Assembly (NCBI GenBank): GCA_017558145.1
Contig: JAFYWF010000120.1
Location: forward strand, 26,716-90,715
Direction of reading: 5' to 3'
Length of the DNA: 64,000 bases
Origin: Lachnospiraceae bacterium
Lineage (GTDB): Bacteria; Bacillota; Clostridia; Lachnospirales; Lachnospiraceae
Positions within the stretch are counted from its first letter, which is position 1; each line of letters opens with the position of its first letter. Under the pieces are notes generated by a model. The model was not told the origin of the DNA. It was given only the letters and a program-made list of their open reading frames with translations, and made no database searches. The translations under genes and the position numbers were made by a program. Of this stretch, positions 18,587 to 27,573 are shown one piece after another.

Positions 18587-19579
18587 ATGAAGAAAAAAGG
18601 ATTAGTATTATGTATGCTTATCACATTGTTATTTCCGCTTCTTGCAGGTTGCGGAACAAGCACGGCTACAGGCACGAAAGTGACATTAAATGAAGTAGCA
18701 CATTCTGTTTTTTATGCACCTATGTATGTGGCCATAGAAGAAGGATATTTTACAGAAGAAGGTTTGGATGTGACATTAGTCACTGGATTTGGTGCAGACA
18801 AAACAATGACAGCTTTACTTTCAGGTGAAGCAGATATTGGATTTATGGGACCGGAATCTACCATTTATACTTATCAGGGTGGTATGGAGGATTATGCTGT
18901 AAATTTTGCACAGTTAACTCAAAGAGCAGGCAACTTTTTGGTAGGAAGAACTCCTTATGAGGACTTTACTTTTGCCGATTTAAAAGGAAAAGAAGTTTTG
19001 GCGGGGCGCGCCGGTGGGATGCCACAGATGGTATTTGAATATATTTTGAAAAAGCATGGATTAGATCCGGCCACGGATGTAAAGATGGATCAGAGTATTG
19101 ATTTTGGTTCTACTGCGGCTGCTTTTTCCGGTGGGCAGGGAGAATATACCGTAGAATTTGAACCTCATGCTACCGCTTTGGAACAAAAAGGAGATGGCTA
19201 TGTATTGGCGTCTTTGGGAGAAGAATCCGGTTACGTACCATATACTGCTTTTAGTGCACGAAAAAGTTATATCGAAGCAAATCCTGAAGTGATTGAAAGT
19301 TTTACCAGGGGATTACAAAGAGGAATGGAGTATGTAAACAGTCATACGGCAGATGAGATTGCAACTGTAATCCAGCCACAGTTTGAAGAGATGGATGCCA
19401 CATCTTTGGCATTAATTATTGAACGTTATCAGGGGCAGGATACTTGGAAAACAGATTTGGTCTTTACAAAAGAAGCTTTTGATTTGTTACAAGATATTTT
19501 AATGGATGCAGGGGTAGTGGAAGAACGAGTGCCATATGAAGATTTGGTGAATACTTCCTTTGCTGACAATGTAAAATGA
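18587..19579 (+). CDS. NitT/TauT-type ABC transporter substrate-binding lipoprotein
   Basis: A 330-residue SsuA/THI5-like binding protein. The signal peptide ends in the lipobox LLAGC (lipid-modified C22), so it is anchored outside the membrane. Family marks are VAHSVFYAPMYVAIEEGYF after the signal and GADKTMTALLSGEADIGFMG. Relatives bind sulfonates, nitrate or pyrimidine/thiamin precursors. No permease or ATPase gene is adjacent, so the specificity is open. It follows DUF1836 by 70 bases with its own possible promoter. Confidence 0.9.
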   Translation: MKKKGLVLCMLITLLFPLLAGCGTSTATGTKVTLNEVAHSVFYAPMYVAIEEGYFTEEGLDVTLVTGFGADKTMTALLSGEADIGFMGPESTIYTYQGGMEDYAVNFAQLTQRAGNFLVGRTPYEDFTFADLKGKEVLAGRAGGMPQMVFEYILKKHGLDPATDVKMDQSIDFGSTAAAFSGGQGEYTVEFEPHATALEQKGDGYVLASLGEESGYVPYTAFSARKSYIEANPEVIESFTRGLQRGMEYVNSHTADEIATVIQPQFEEMDATSLALIIERYQGQDTWKTDLVFTKEAFDLLQDILMDAGVVEERVPYEDLVNTSFADNVK

Positions 19580-19639
19580 TTACAAAATATATCAGAATGA
19601 AAAACATGAATTGGTAAATTTGAAAATCCCATAAATTGC

Positions 19640-19668
19640 TTTCCTAGAGTTTAAAATCATGGTATAAT
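19640..19668 (+). promoter_or_regulatory. Extended -10 promoter for the SPFH gene
   Basis: A perfect TATAAT at 19663-19668 carries the extended TGG directly upstream. A weak -35 (TTTCCT, 19640-19645) lies 17 bp before it. The SPFH start is at 19741, giving a 5' leader of about 65 bases. Confidence 0.7.
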
Positions 19669-19689
19669 TCGTACTATGAGACAGACTTG

Positions 19690-19712
19690 ATACCATTTCT
19701 ATAGAATGGTAT
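19690..19712 (+). promoter_or_regulatory. Leader hairpin of the SPFH gene
   Basis: An 8-bp stem (ATACCATT with AATGGTAT) with a 7-base loop lies in the predicted 5' leader, 28 bases before the start and before the AGGAGGG site. It may stabilise the mRNA. Confidence 0.4.
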
Positions 19713-19740
19713 GAAAATAAAAATCTAGGAGGGTAATGTT

Positions 19741-20739
19741 ATGGGATTTTTTTCAAAACAGTTTGCCAGTGTAATTGAATGGAATGAAAGTAAGGAAGGA
19801 ACGCTTTTTTGGAAATTTCAGAGTGATGAAATTAAAAAAGATTCCAGATTAATTGTTCGTCCGGGACAGGATGCAATCTTTTTATATAATGGTAAGGTAG
19901 AAGGAATTTTTACAGAGGAAGGGAATTATGAAGTAGAGTCCCAGATTATTCCTTTCCTGACTACGTTAAAAAGTTTTAAATTTGGTTTCAATACTCCACT
20001 TCGTGCAGAAGTTCTTTTTGTAAATACCAAAGAAGTGTTAGTAAAATGGGGAACTAAAAATGCGATTAATTTACAGGCACCAGGGCTTCCGGGAGGAATG
20101 CCAATTCGTGCTTTTGGTACTTTTAGTTGTAAAATTGGTGATTATAATGTATTGATTGAAAAGCTTGCAGGAATTCGTCAGACTTATACTGTAGATGAAG
20201 TAAAGGAACGTATTATTACTGATTTGAATCCAATGCTTATGAGTTGGATTGGTAAAGAAGGAAGAGATATGTTCAATCTTCAGATGGATGCGAAGAAAAT
20301 CGGTGATGGTATTTGCGATGAATTAAATAGTGAAATGAGCGAGCTGGGAATTGCAATTACGAACTTTACCATTGAAAGTTTCTCTTATCCGGAAGAAATT
20401 AAGAAGATGCAGGAAAAAGCTGCAGCGCAGGCTATGATAGGAGATGTAAATAAATACCAGCAGATTGCAATGGCGGATGCTTTGGGAAAAGGCGGAAGTG
20501 GTTCCGGAATGGCTACTGATATGGTAGGTCTTCAGATGGGAATGGCTATGGGACAGCAGATGGTGAATCAAATGAACATGAACCAAATGAACATGAATCA
20601 AATGAGCCAACAGATGAATGTAGGGGGTCAAATGGGACAGCCGGCTGGTGGCGGAGTAGTACCTAAATTTTGTCCAAATTGTGGAACACCAACGAATGGT
20701 GCTAACTTCTGTGGAAATTGTGGAAATAAATTAGTATAA
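19741..20739 (+). CDS. SPFH domain protein with C-terminal zinc ribbon (YdjI-like)
   Basis: A 332-residue cytoplasmic protein. Residues about 20-235 form a virion-core/YdjI-type SPFH domain (start MGFFSKQFASVIEW). A low-complexity Met/Gln/Asn/Gly linker (about 260-300) follows, then a zinc ribbon with C311, C314, C324 and C327. In Bacillus subtilis, YdjI is linked to membrane-stress proteins (with LiaI/PspA-like partners), but no such partner is adjacent here. TCTAGGAGGG marks the start. Family assignment is good; the function is uncertain. Confidence 0.85.
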   Translation: MGFFSKQFASVIEWNESKEGTLFWKFQSDEIKKDSRLIVRPGQDAIFLYNGKVEGIFTEEGNYEVESQIIPFLTTLKSFKFGFNTPLRAEVLFVNTKEVLVKWGTKNAINLQAPGLPGGMPIRAFGTFSCKIGDYNVLIEKLAGIRQTYTVDEVKERIITDLNPMLMSWIGKEGRDMFNLQMDAKKIGDGICDELNSEMSELGIAITNFTIESFSYPEEIKKMQEKAAAQAMIGDVNKYQQIAMADALGKGGSGSGMATDMVGLQMGMAMGQQMVNQMNMNQMNMNQMSQQMNVGGQMGQPAGGGVVPKFCPNCGTPTNGANFCGNCGNKLV

Positions 20740-20743
20740 AACG

Positions 20744-20772
20744 AAAAGCCTTGCTCATGCAGGGCTTTTGTT
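20744..20772 (+). terminator. Terminator between the SPFH gene and pcrA
   Basis: An 11-bp stem with one G-T pair (AAAAGCCTTGC with GCAGGGCTTTT) closes a 4-base loop and runs into TTTTGTT. It overlaps the leader of pcrA, whose ribosome site (AGGAG) follows at once. Confidence 0.75.
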
Positions 20773-20782
20773 AGGAGAATGA

Positions 20783-23140
20783 ATGAGTAAATATGATACA
20801 TTAAATACAAAGCAAAAAGAGGCTGTGTTTCATACGGAAGGCCCACTTTTAATCCTTGCAGGAGCTGGAAGTGGAAAAACAAGAGTAGTAACACACCGTA
20901 TAGCATATTTGATTGAGGAAATGGGAGTACGTCCGTGGAATATTTTAGCCATTACCTTTACCAATAAGGCAGCAGCTGAGATGAGAAGTCGAGTAGATGA
21001 GATTGCCGGATTTGGATCCGACCAAATTTGGGTATCTACGTTCCATTCTATGTGTGTAAGAATTTTGCGTCGACACAGCGATCGTTTGGGTTTTGATACC
21101 AGTTTTACAATTTATGATACAGATGACCAGAAAACTATCATGAAGGAAGTTTGCAAGCGATTGGAAATTGATACGAAGCAATTGAAAGAAAGAACTCTTA
21201 TGGGGATGATTTCCAAAGCGAAAGATGAACTAATTACGCCGGAGGAATATGCTTTAAATGCTTTAGGTGATTATAAATGTCAAAAAGTTGCTGCAGTCTA
21301 TAAGGAATATCAAGATGCATTGAAAAAGAACAATGCTATGGATTTTGATGATTTAATTGTAAAGACAGTAGAACTTTTTAAAAATTGTCCTGAGGTTTTA
21401 GAAAATTATCAAGAGCGTTTTCAGTATATTTGTGTAGATGAATATCAGGATACCAATACGGCACAATTTGAGTTGGTAAGGATTTTAGCTGCCAAATATC
21501 GTAATTTATGTGTGGTAGGGGATGATGACCAATCTATTTATAAATTCCGTGGAGCTAATATTAGTAACATTTTGGATTTTGAAAAAGTCTTTTCAGATGC
21601 AAAGGTAATTAAATTAGAGCAAAATTATCGTTCTACTCAAAATATTTTAGATGCAGCAAACCAGGTTATTAAAAATAATTTGGAGCGAAAAGATAAGGCT
21701 CTTTGGACTGAGCAGGGACCAGGAGAAAGACTTCATTATAGACAGTTTGATACTGCTTTTGAAGAAGCGGAATATATTGCCTTTGAAATTTTAAAGAAAA
21801 AGAGAGACATGCAAGCAGATTTTGGAGATTGTGCGATTCTTTATCGAACCAATGCTCAATCTCGTATTTTAGAAGAACGTTTTGTAAGAGAAGGGATACC
21901 TTATGAATTGGTAGGGGGAACTAACTTTTATGCCAGAAAAGAAATTAAGGATATGCTTGCATATTTAAAAACGATTGATAACGGAAAAGATGATTTGGCA
22001 GTAAAACGAATTATCAATATTCCGAAACGAGGGATTGGAGCAACAACTTTAAACAGAGTACAAGATTATGCCGACGAGATGGGAATCAGTTTTTTTGATG
22101 CCTTGTGTAAAGCGGATCAGATCTATACGTTAGGAAAAAGTGGAACTAAATTAACACCTTTTACCAATATGATTGAGGTTTTCAGAACAAAGGTGAAAAT
22201 TTATGGTTTGAAAAAATTGATAGAAGATATATTGGAAACAACCGGATATATTGACTATTTGAAAGAAACTGAAGATGAAGATGCCCAGGATAGAATCGAT
22301 AACATTAATGAGTTGATTACTAAAATAGCGGTTTATGAGGAAAGTCATGAAGAACCATCTTTAAGTGAGTTTTTAGAAGAAGTTGCTTTAGTGGCAGATG
22401 TGGATAAATTACGGGAAGATGATAATCGAGTGTTGTTAATGACGTTGCACAGTGCTAAAGGGTTGGAATTTCCACATGTATATTTGGCAGGAATGGAAGA
22501 TGGAATTTTCCCAAGTTACATGACTATTATGGATGAAGATCCAACTGCTATTGAGGAAGAAAGAAGATTGGCTTATGTTGGTATTACCCGAGCTATGAAA
22601 GATTTGACCTTAACCAGTGCCAGAATGCGTATGATTCGAGGGGAAACCCAGTATAATCCGGTGAGTCGTTTTGTAAGAGAAATCCCAAGCAATTTAATGG
22701 ATAATCGTCCATCACCGGCACCTAAAAAAGAAGCAGTGTATAAAGAAGATTCGGCAGAACGACTTTCCTTTAAATCAAAACCCTTTGGAATGGGGGGACA
22801 GACTACCGATGCAGTTTTTTTGTCTGCCGGTATGGGAGCTACTCGATCTTCAAATATGACATTTGCAAAACCTAAGGCAGTGGTAAAACCTAAAGCCACG
22901 GCTTTGGAAAATAAACCGTTTATTGCCAAAGGTGCGGCTACAGCATTGGGTAAGGGTGCACCTACAAGTAGTAGTTTAGACTATGGAGTAGGAGACCGTG
23001 TAAAACATATTAAATATGGCGTTGGTACAGTAAAAAATATTGAATCAGGTCCTAGAGACTACCAAGTAACGGTAGAATTTGATGGCGCAGGACAGAAGGT
23101 AATGTATGCAGCCTTTGCAAAATTGAAAAAGACAGAGTAA
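20783..23140 (+). CDS. pcrA: ATP-dependent DNA helicase PcrA/UvrD
   Basis: A 785-residue superfamily 1A helicase used in repair and replication-fork maintenance. Motif I is GAGSGKT (27-33), with VDEYQDTN and GDDDQSIYKFRGA further on and LMTLHSAKGLEFPHV and YVGITRA at the C-terminal end of the core. The last part (about 730-785) has the Tudor-like domain GDRVKHIKYGVGTVKNI that binds RNA polymerase in PcrA. Length and domain order are typical. AGGAG lies 5-7 bases before the ATG. Confidence 0.97.
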   Translation: MSKYDTLNTKQKEAVFHTEGPLLILAGAGSGKTRVVTHRIAYLIEEMGVRPWNILAITFTNKAAAEMRSRVDEIAGFGSDQIWVSTFHSMCVRILRRHSDRLGFDTSFTIYDTDDQKTIMKEVCKRLEIDTKQLKERTLMGMISKAKDELITPEEYALNALGDYKCQKVAAVYKEYQDALKKNNAMDFDDLIVKTVELFKNCPEVLENYQERFQYICVDEYQDTNTAQFELVRILAAKYRNLCVVGDDDQSIYKFRGANISNILDFEKVFSDAKVIKLEQNYRSTQNILDAANQVIKNNLERKDKALWTEQGPGERLHYRQFDTAFEEAEYIAFEILKKKRDMQADFGDCAILYRTNAQSRILEERFVREGIPYELVGGTNFYARKEIKDMLAYLKTIDNGKDDLAVKRIINIPKRGIGATTLNRVQDYADEMGISFFDALCKADQIYTLGKSGTKLTPFTNMIEVFRTKVKIYGLKKLIEDILETTGYIDYLKETEDEDAQDRIDNINELITKIAVYEESHEEPSLSEFLEEVALVADVDKLREDDNRVLLMTLHSAKGLEFPHVYLAGMEDGIFPSYMTIMDEDPTAIEEERRLAYVGITRAMKDLTLTSARMRMIRGETQYNPVSRFVREIPSNLMDNRPSPAPKKEAVYKEDSAERLSFKSKPFGMGGQTTDAVFLSAGMGATRSSNMTFAKPKAVVKPKATALENKPFIAKGAATALGKGAPTSSSLDYGVGDRVKHIKYGVGTVKNIESGPRDYQVTVEFDGAGQKVMYAAFAKLKKTE

Positions 23141-23278
23141 TTATCAGGAAAATTGTGGATTGTTAAAAATGAGAGAAAATAGCATAAAAAATTCATAAAT
23201 TTTTTGATAAATAGGTAGTAAAAAGGATACAAAAGTGGTATCATAACTACAGGTATTTTTAAGAAAGAAGGTACGGCT

Positions 23279-23560
23279 ATGAATAAAGTTGATGAAATTT
23301 TAGAAATTGTAAAAGGCAACGCACAAAAAAAAGAAAAGAAATCTTGTCCTATCGTTTGGATTTTAGCAATCGTGGGTGCGGTAGTAGCGGTTGCTGCAAT
23401 TGCTTATGCTGTGTATCGTTATTTTAACGCAGAAATCGAAGAAGAATTGGAAGATGAATTCGATGAAGATTTCGATGATGATTTTTTTGAGGATGAAGAC
23501 TGTGACCCTATTGTAATTCCAAAGCAGGCACCTGCAGAAGAAGAGGATACAGAAGAATAA
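23279..23560 (+). CDS. Small membrane protein with an acidic tail
   Basis: A 93-residue protein not recognised by family. A short charged head contains many Lys (about 17-23), one TM segment follows (about 25-46), and then a strongly acidic tail (residues about 50-93, with runs of Asp/Glu such as EEELEDEFDEDFDDD). The topology is probably tail-in. AGAAGGTACGGCT precedes the ATG, and a terminator follows, so it is a unit of its own. I can offer no function; the acidic tail may bind cations or a basic partner. Confidence 0.75.
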   Translation: MNKVDEILEIVKGNAQKKEKKSCPIVWILAIVGAVVAVAAIAYAVYRYFNAEIEEELEDEFDEDFDDDFFEDEDCDPIVIPKQAPAEEEDTEE

Positions 23561-23572
23561 TTTACGGATGGA

Positions 23573-23602
23573 GGGCTGTTGTATTATCAACAGCCTTTTT
23601 TA
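23573..23602 (+). terminator. Terminator after the small acidic membrane protein
   Basis: An 8-bp GC-rich stem (GGCTGTTG with CAACAGCC) and 6-base loop, followed by six T. It lies upstream of the chosen start of the rRNA methyltransferase at 23643, and it argues against the longer frame that would run through it. Confidence 0.88.
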
Positions 23603-23642
23603 CGTTAAATTAGTGCGAGAAAATAGAAACGGAGAAGAAGAC

Positions 23643-25244
23643 ATGAAAAAAGGAAATACATATACAGGAATTGTAGAAAGAGTAGATTTTCCTAATAAAG
23701 GAGTCGTTATTGTTGAAACAAGCCAAGAAGAGGGTGCTTTAAAACAAGAAAAGTGTATCGTTAAAAATACTTTGCCGGGTCAGAAAGTGACCTTTATGGT
23801 GAATAAAGTAAGAAAAGGCAAAGCGGAAGGAAGATTACTGAAAACTGAGGAAATGTCTGTGTTAGAAACAGGAAGTCCCTGCCCACATTTTGGTGTGTGT
23901 GGAGGTTGTACGTATATTTCACTACCTTACGAAGAACAGCTGAAAATCAAAGAAGGACAGATTAAAAAGCTTCTTGGTAATTGTTTAGATGGAAAACAGA
24001 AAGAATATGTTTTTGAAGGAATCAAAGGGAGTCCGGCAGTATATGAATATCGTAATAAAATGGAATTTTCGTTTGGTGATGAAATAAAAGATGGTCCACT
24101 TTCTTTAGGTATGCATAAACGAGGAAGTTTTTATGATGTGGTACCGGTAGAAAATTGCCAAATCGTGGATGAAGATTATAGAACTATTTTAAAAACGACC
24201 TTAGCGTTTTTTAAAGAAAAAGATTTGAGCTTTTATCACAGACTCCGTCATGAAGGATATTTGAGACATTTGCTGGTTCGTAAAGCAGTAAAGACAAAAG
24301 AGATTTTGATTGCGTTAGTTACAACTACCCAAAGGGAAGAATTGATAAAACAAGATACTATTAATATAGAAGAAACAGATATCAATGCTTTGGCAAATAG
24401 CATATTAGAGAATGAAAAAGAAATGTTGGAATCTTGGAAGGAACAGTTGTTGGCAGCAAACTTAGAGGGGAAAATTGCAGGTATTCTTCATATTCAAAAT
24501 GATTCTCTAGCGGATGTAGTAAAAAGTGATCGTACCGAAATTTTATATGGACAAGACTATTTTTATGAAGAATTATTAGGTTTAAAATTTAAGATTTCAA
24601 CATTCTCCTTTTTCCAAACGAACTCTTTAGGAGCAGAAGTATTATATCAGACTGCACGAGAATATATAGGAGATTTGGGAACAGCTAATGCAGATGGTTC
24701 TCCTGACAAAATTGTATATGATTTATATAGTGGAACAGGGACAATTGCTCAGTTGATGGCACCGGTGGCAAAAAAAGTAATAGGTGTGGAAATTGTAGAA
24801 GAAGCCGTAGAAGCGGCTAAAAAGAATGCAGAATTAAACGGTTTGACCAATTGCGAATTTATTGCCGGTGATGTATTAAAAGTTTTGGATAGTATTGAAG
24901 AGAAGCCTGATTTTATTATATTAGACCCACCACGTGATGGAATCCACCCTAAGGCATTAGATAAGATTATTGATTATGGTGTAGAGCGTTTGATTTATGT
25001 TAGTTGCAAACCTACCAGCCTAATACGCGATTTGGAAGTTTTTTTGGAGAAGGGATATCAAGTGGATAGAGCTGTTGCAGTAGACCAATTCCCTTGGACA
25101 GCAAATTGTGAAACGATTGTTCTTTTGTCCCAACGAAAACCCCAAAAAACAGCTAATGAAGAAGATAGTATAAATAAAGTGAACAAGAAAGAATTTGAAT
25201 ATCGAGAGGAAGAAATTTCAAATTGCGAATGTATTTATGGATAA
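23643..25244 (+). CDS. rlmD: 23S rRNA (uracil-C5) methyltransferase, RlmD/RlmCD family
   Basis: A 533-residue TrmA/RlmD-type enzyme. Residues 1-65 form the TRAM-like RNA-binding domain. An iron-sulfur cluster site follows (C80, C86, C89 in CPHFGVCGGC). The SAM core contains DLYSGTGTIAQL, LDPPRDGIHPKAL and the catalytic Cys C455 in YVSCKPTSLIRDL. I chose the ATG at 23643, behind GGAGAAG, because the longer frame from 23568 would pass through the terminator at 23573-23602. Bacillus RlmCD modifies both U747 and U1939; which this one does is not visible. Confidence 0.92.
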   Translation: MKKGNTYTGIVERVDFPNKGVVIVETSQEEGALKQEKCIVKNTLPGQKVTFMVNKVRKGKAEGRLLKTEEMSVLETGSPCPHFGVCGGCTYISLPYEEQLKIKEGQIKKLLGNCLDGKQKEYVFEGIKGSPAVYEYRNKMEFSFGDEIKDGPLSLGMHKRGSFYDVVPVENCQIVDEDYRTILKTTLAFFKEKDLSFYHRLRHEGYLRHLLVRKAVKTKEILIALVTTTQREELIKQDTINIEETDINALANSILENEKEMLESWKEQLLAANLEGKIAGILHIQNDSLADVVKSDRTEILYGQDYFYEELLGLKFKISTFSFFQTNSLGAEVLYQTAREYIGDLGTANADGSPDKIVYDLYSGTGTIAQLMAPVAKKVIGVEIVEEAVEAAKKNAELNGLTNCEFIAGDVLKVLDSIEEKPDFIILDPPRDGIHPKALDKIIDYGVERLIYVSCKPTSLIRDLEVFLEKGYQVDRAVAVDQFPWTANCETIVLLSQRKPQKTANEEDSINKVNKKEFEYREEEISNCECIYG

Positions 25245-25275
25245 AAATTAAATTGTTTGCCACGAATATTTCTAC

Positions 25276-25304
25276 TTGCACAGAGATAAAATTTAGTGTA
25301 TAAG
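25276..25304 (+). promoter_or_regulatory. Sigma-A promoter for topA
   Basis: TTGCAC, a 17-bp spacer and TATAAG (25299-25304), with TG immediately before the -10 box, lie about 90 bases before the topA ATG. Confidence 0.7.
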
Positions 25305-25394
25305 TGTAAATAGTCTGACGACACCCTGAAATAAAACGTAAAACAAGAAGTTTGTAAAGGGAAAAATGAATGTTGTCAATAAGGGGAACGTAAA

Positions 25395-27464
25395 ATGGCA
25401 AAATATTTAGTGATTGTAGAATCACCGGCAAAGGTAAAAACCATCAAGAAATTTTTAGGCACAAATTACGAGGTTATGGCTAGTAACGGGCATGTACGTG
25501 ATCTTCCTAAAAGCCGTTTGGGGATTGATGTGGAAGGTGATTTTGAGCCAAAATATATAACAATCCGTGGAAAAGGTGATATTTTAGCGGCTCTTCGCAA
25601 AGAAGTGAAAAAAGCAGAAAAGATTTATCTTGCAACTGACCCGGACCGTGAAGGAGAGGCGATTTCCTGGCATTTGTATGAAGCCTTGAAGCTGGCAGAT
25701 AAGAAGGTATATCGAATTACTTTTAACGAAATTACCAAAACAGCTGTTAAGGAATCTTTAAAAAATGCAAAAGAAATTAATATGAATCTGGTAGATGCTC
25801 AGCAGGCAAGAAGAGCTTTGGATAGAATGGTGGGATATCGTATTTCGCCGGTGTTGTGGGCAAAAGTTAAACGAGGCCTAAGTGCCGGAAGAGTACAATC
25901 AGTAGCACTTAGAATTATTTGTGATCGAGAAGAAGAGATTGAAGCATTTATTCCTGAAGAATACTGGACTTTAGAGGCAGCACTAAAGGCAGAAGGGCAG
26001 AAAAAAGCCATGACTGCTAAGTATTACGGAAAAAATGGTAAAAAAACAGAAATTAAAAATAAAGATGAAGTTGAAGCTATCATTGCGCAGGTAAAGGAAG
26101 CGCAGATGGTTGTGGAAGAAGTAAAAAAAGGAGAAAGGACGAAAAAAGCTCCTTTGCCATTTACTACTTCTACCTTACAACAGGAAGCCAGCAAGGTATT
26201 AAATTTTTCTACACAAAAAACTATGCGTTTGGCACAACAGTTATATGAAGGTGTGGATATCAAAGGAAATGGTACGGTAGGTATTATTACTTACTTACGT
26301 ACAGATTCTACCCGTGTTTCCGAAGAAGCGATAGCTCAGGCGAAAGACTATATTGCAAAGCAGTATGGTGAAAATTATGCAGCGACTATTGAAGAAGGAA
26401 AACAGAATAAGAAAAAAATTCAGGATGCACATGAAGCAATTCGTCCGACAGAGATTGCCAGAACACCGCAATTAATTAAGGATTCTCTTTCCAGAGATCA
26501 ATTTCGTTTGTATCAGTTGATATGGAAACGATTTGTGGCCAGTAGAATGGCAGATGCCGTTTATGAAACCACTTCTGTAAAAATTGCTGCAGGAGAACAT
26601 AGATTTACTATGGCTGCCAGCAAGGTGAAGTTTGAAGGTTTTAGAAGTGTCTATGTTCAGGAAGATGAGGAAAAAGAAGCGTCAAATGTTCTTTTGAAGA
26701 ATTTAGAAAAAGGTGACAAACTTATTTTGGAAGATTTGGAACCAAAACAGCATTTCACACAAGCTTTACCAAGATACACAGAGGCCTCACTGGTAAGGGC
26801 TCTGGAAGAGTTAGGAATAGGACGACCAAGTACTTATGCACCGACCATTACTACTATTTTGGCTAGAAGATACATTATTAAAGAAAATAAGAATCTTTAT
26901 GTAACAGAGCTTGGCGAAGTAGTTAATCGTATGATGATAGAAGCTTTTCCAACAATTGTAGATGTGAATTTTACTGCAAATCTGGAAACTTTATTGGATG
27001 GAGTAGAAGAAGGGCATGTGAAGTGGAAAACTATCATAGCTAATTTTTATCCGGATTTAGATGAAGCTGTTAATAAGGCTGAAAAAGAACTGGAAGCAGT
27101 TAAGGTGACAGAGGAATTTTCTGGAGAAGAGTGTGAGTTGTGTCATAAACCGATGTATATTAAATATGGACCACATGGAAGATTTCAAGCTTGTTCCGGT
27201 TTTCCGGATTGTCGTAATACAAAACCGTATTTTGAAAAAATTGGTGTTGAATGTCCAAAATGCGGAAAAGATATTGTGTTAAAGAAAACTAAAAAAGGAC
27301 GTAAATATTTTGGATGTATTAATAATCCGGAATGTGATTATATGGTATGGCAAAAGCCTTCTAAAGAAAAATGTGATAAATGCGGTAACTTGATGCTGGA
27401 AAAAGGTAATAAATTAGTATGTCCAACGGAGGAATGTGGAAATATTATAGACAAGAATTGTTAA
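25395..27464 (+). CDS. topA: DNA topoisomerase I
   Basis: A 689-residue type IA topoisomerase that relaxes negative supercoils. The TOPRIM domain starts LVIVESPAKVKTI (5-17) with the metal motif DPDREGEAISW (82-92). The nucleophilic tyrosine is Y300 in ITYLRTDSTR. Three C-terminal four-Cys zinc ribbons (from about residue 583) follow, starting CELCHKPMY, CPKCGKDI and CDKCGNLM. Length is normal. It lies upstream of codY as in Bacillus, but trmFO, xerC and hslVU, which lie between them there, are absent. Confidence 0.98.
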   Translation: MAKYLVIVESPAKVKTIKKFLGTNYEVMASNGHVRDLPKSRLGIDVEGDFEPKYITIRGKGDILAALRKEVKKAEKIYLATDPDREGEAISWHLYEALKLADKKVYRITFNEITKTAVKESLKNAKEINMNLVDAQQARRALDRMVGYRISPVLWAKVKRGLSAGRVQSVALRIICDREEEIEAFIPEEYWTLEAALKAEGQKKAMTAKYYGKNGKKTEIKNKDEVEAIIAQVKEAQMVVEEVKKGERTKKAPLPFTTSTLQQEASKVLNFSTQKTMRLAQQLYEGVDIKGNGTVGIITYLRTDSTRVSEEAIAQAKDYIAKQYGENYAATIEEGKQNKKKIQDAHEAIRPTEIARTPQLIKDSLSRDQFRLYQLIWKRFVASRMADAVYETTSVKIAAGEHRFTMAASKVKFEGFRSVYVQEDEEKEASNVLLKNLEKGDKLILEDLEPKQHFTQALPRYTEASLVRALEELGIGRPSTYAPTITTILARRYIIKENKNLYVTELGEVVNRMMIEAFPTIVDVNFTANLETLLDGVEEGHVKWKTIIANFYPDLDEAVNKAEKELEAVKVTEEFSGEECELCHKPMYIKYGPHGRFQACSGFPDCRNTKPYFEKIGVECPKCGKDIVLKKTKKGRKYFGCINNPECDYMVWQKPSKEKCDKCGNLMLEKGNKLVCPTEECGNIIDKNC

Positions 27465-27487
27465 ATTTTCTGAATTTACAGAAAATT
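27464..27487. promoter_or_regulatory. Double overlapping CodY box upstream of codY
   Basis: Two 15-mers overlap by 6 bp. AATTTTCTGAATTTA (27464-27478) has 3 mismatches and AATTTACAGAAAATT (27473-27487) has 1 mismatch to the known CodY consensus AATTTTCWGAAAATT. Overlapping CodY motifs sharing 6 bp is the described geometry for strong CodY sites. The box lies 11 bases before the codY -35 element, so CodY may repress or tune its own gene. The same bases also form a 9-bp hairpin that could be read as a weak topA terminator. Confidence 0.75.
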
Positions 27488-27498
27488 AACTTAAAATG

Positions 27499-27527
27499 TT
27501 GTGATTTTACAAAAAGTATGCTACAAT
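27499..27527 (+). promoter_or_regulatory. Sigma-A promoter for codY
   Basis: TTGTGA, a 17-bp spacer and TACAAT (27522-27527), with an extended TGC just before the -10, lie 46 bases before the codY ATG. Confidence 0.8.
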
Positions 27528-27573
27528 CAGCCTATATAGATGTACGTTTTGTGTTCATAGATGGAGGAAGGTA

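Noticed and set aside
27464..27487. The hairpin after topA as a normal terminator only
   Set aside because: There is no T-run after it, and the sequence matches the CodY motif far better.
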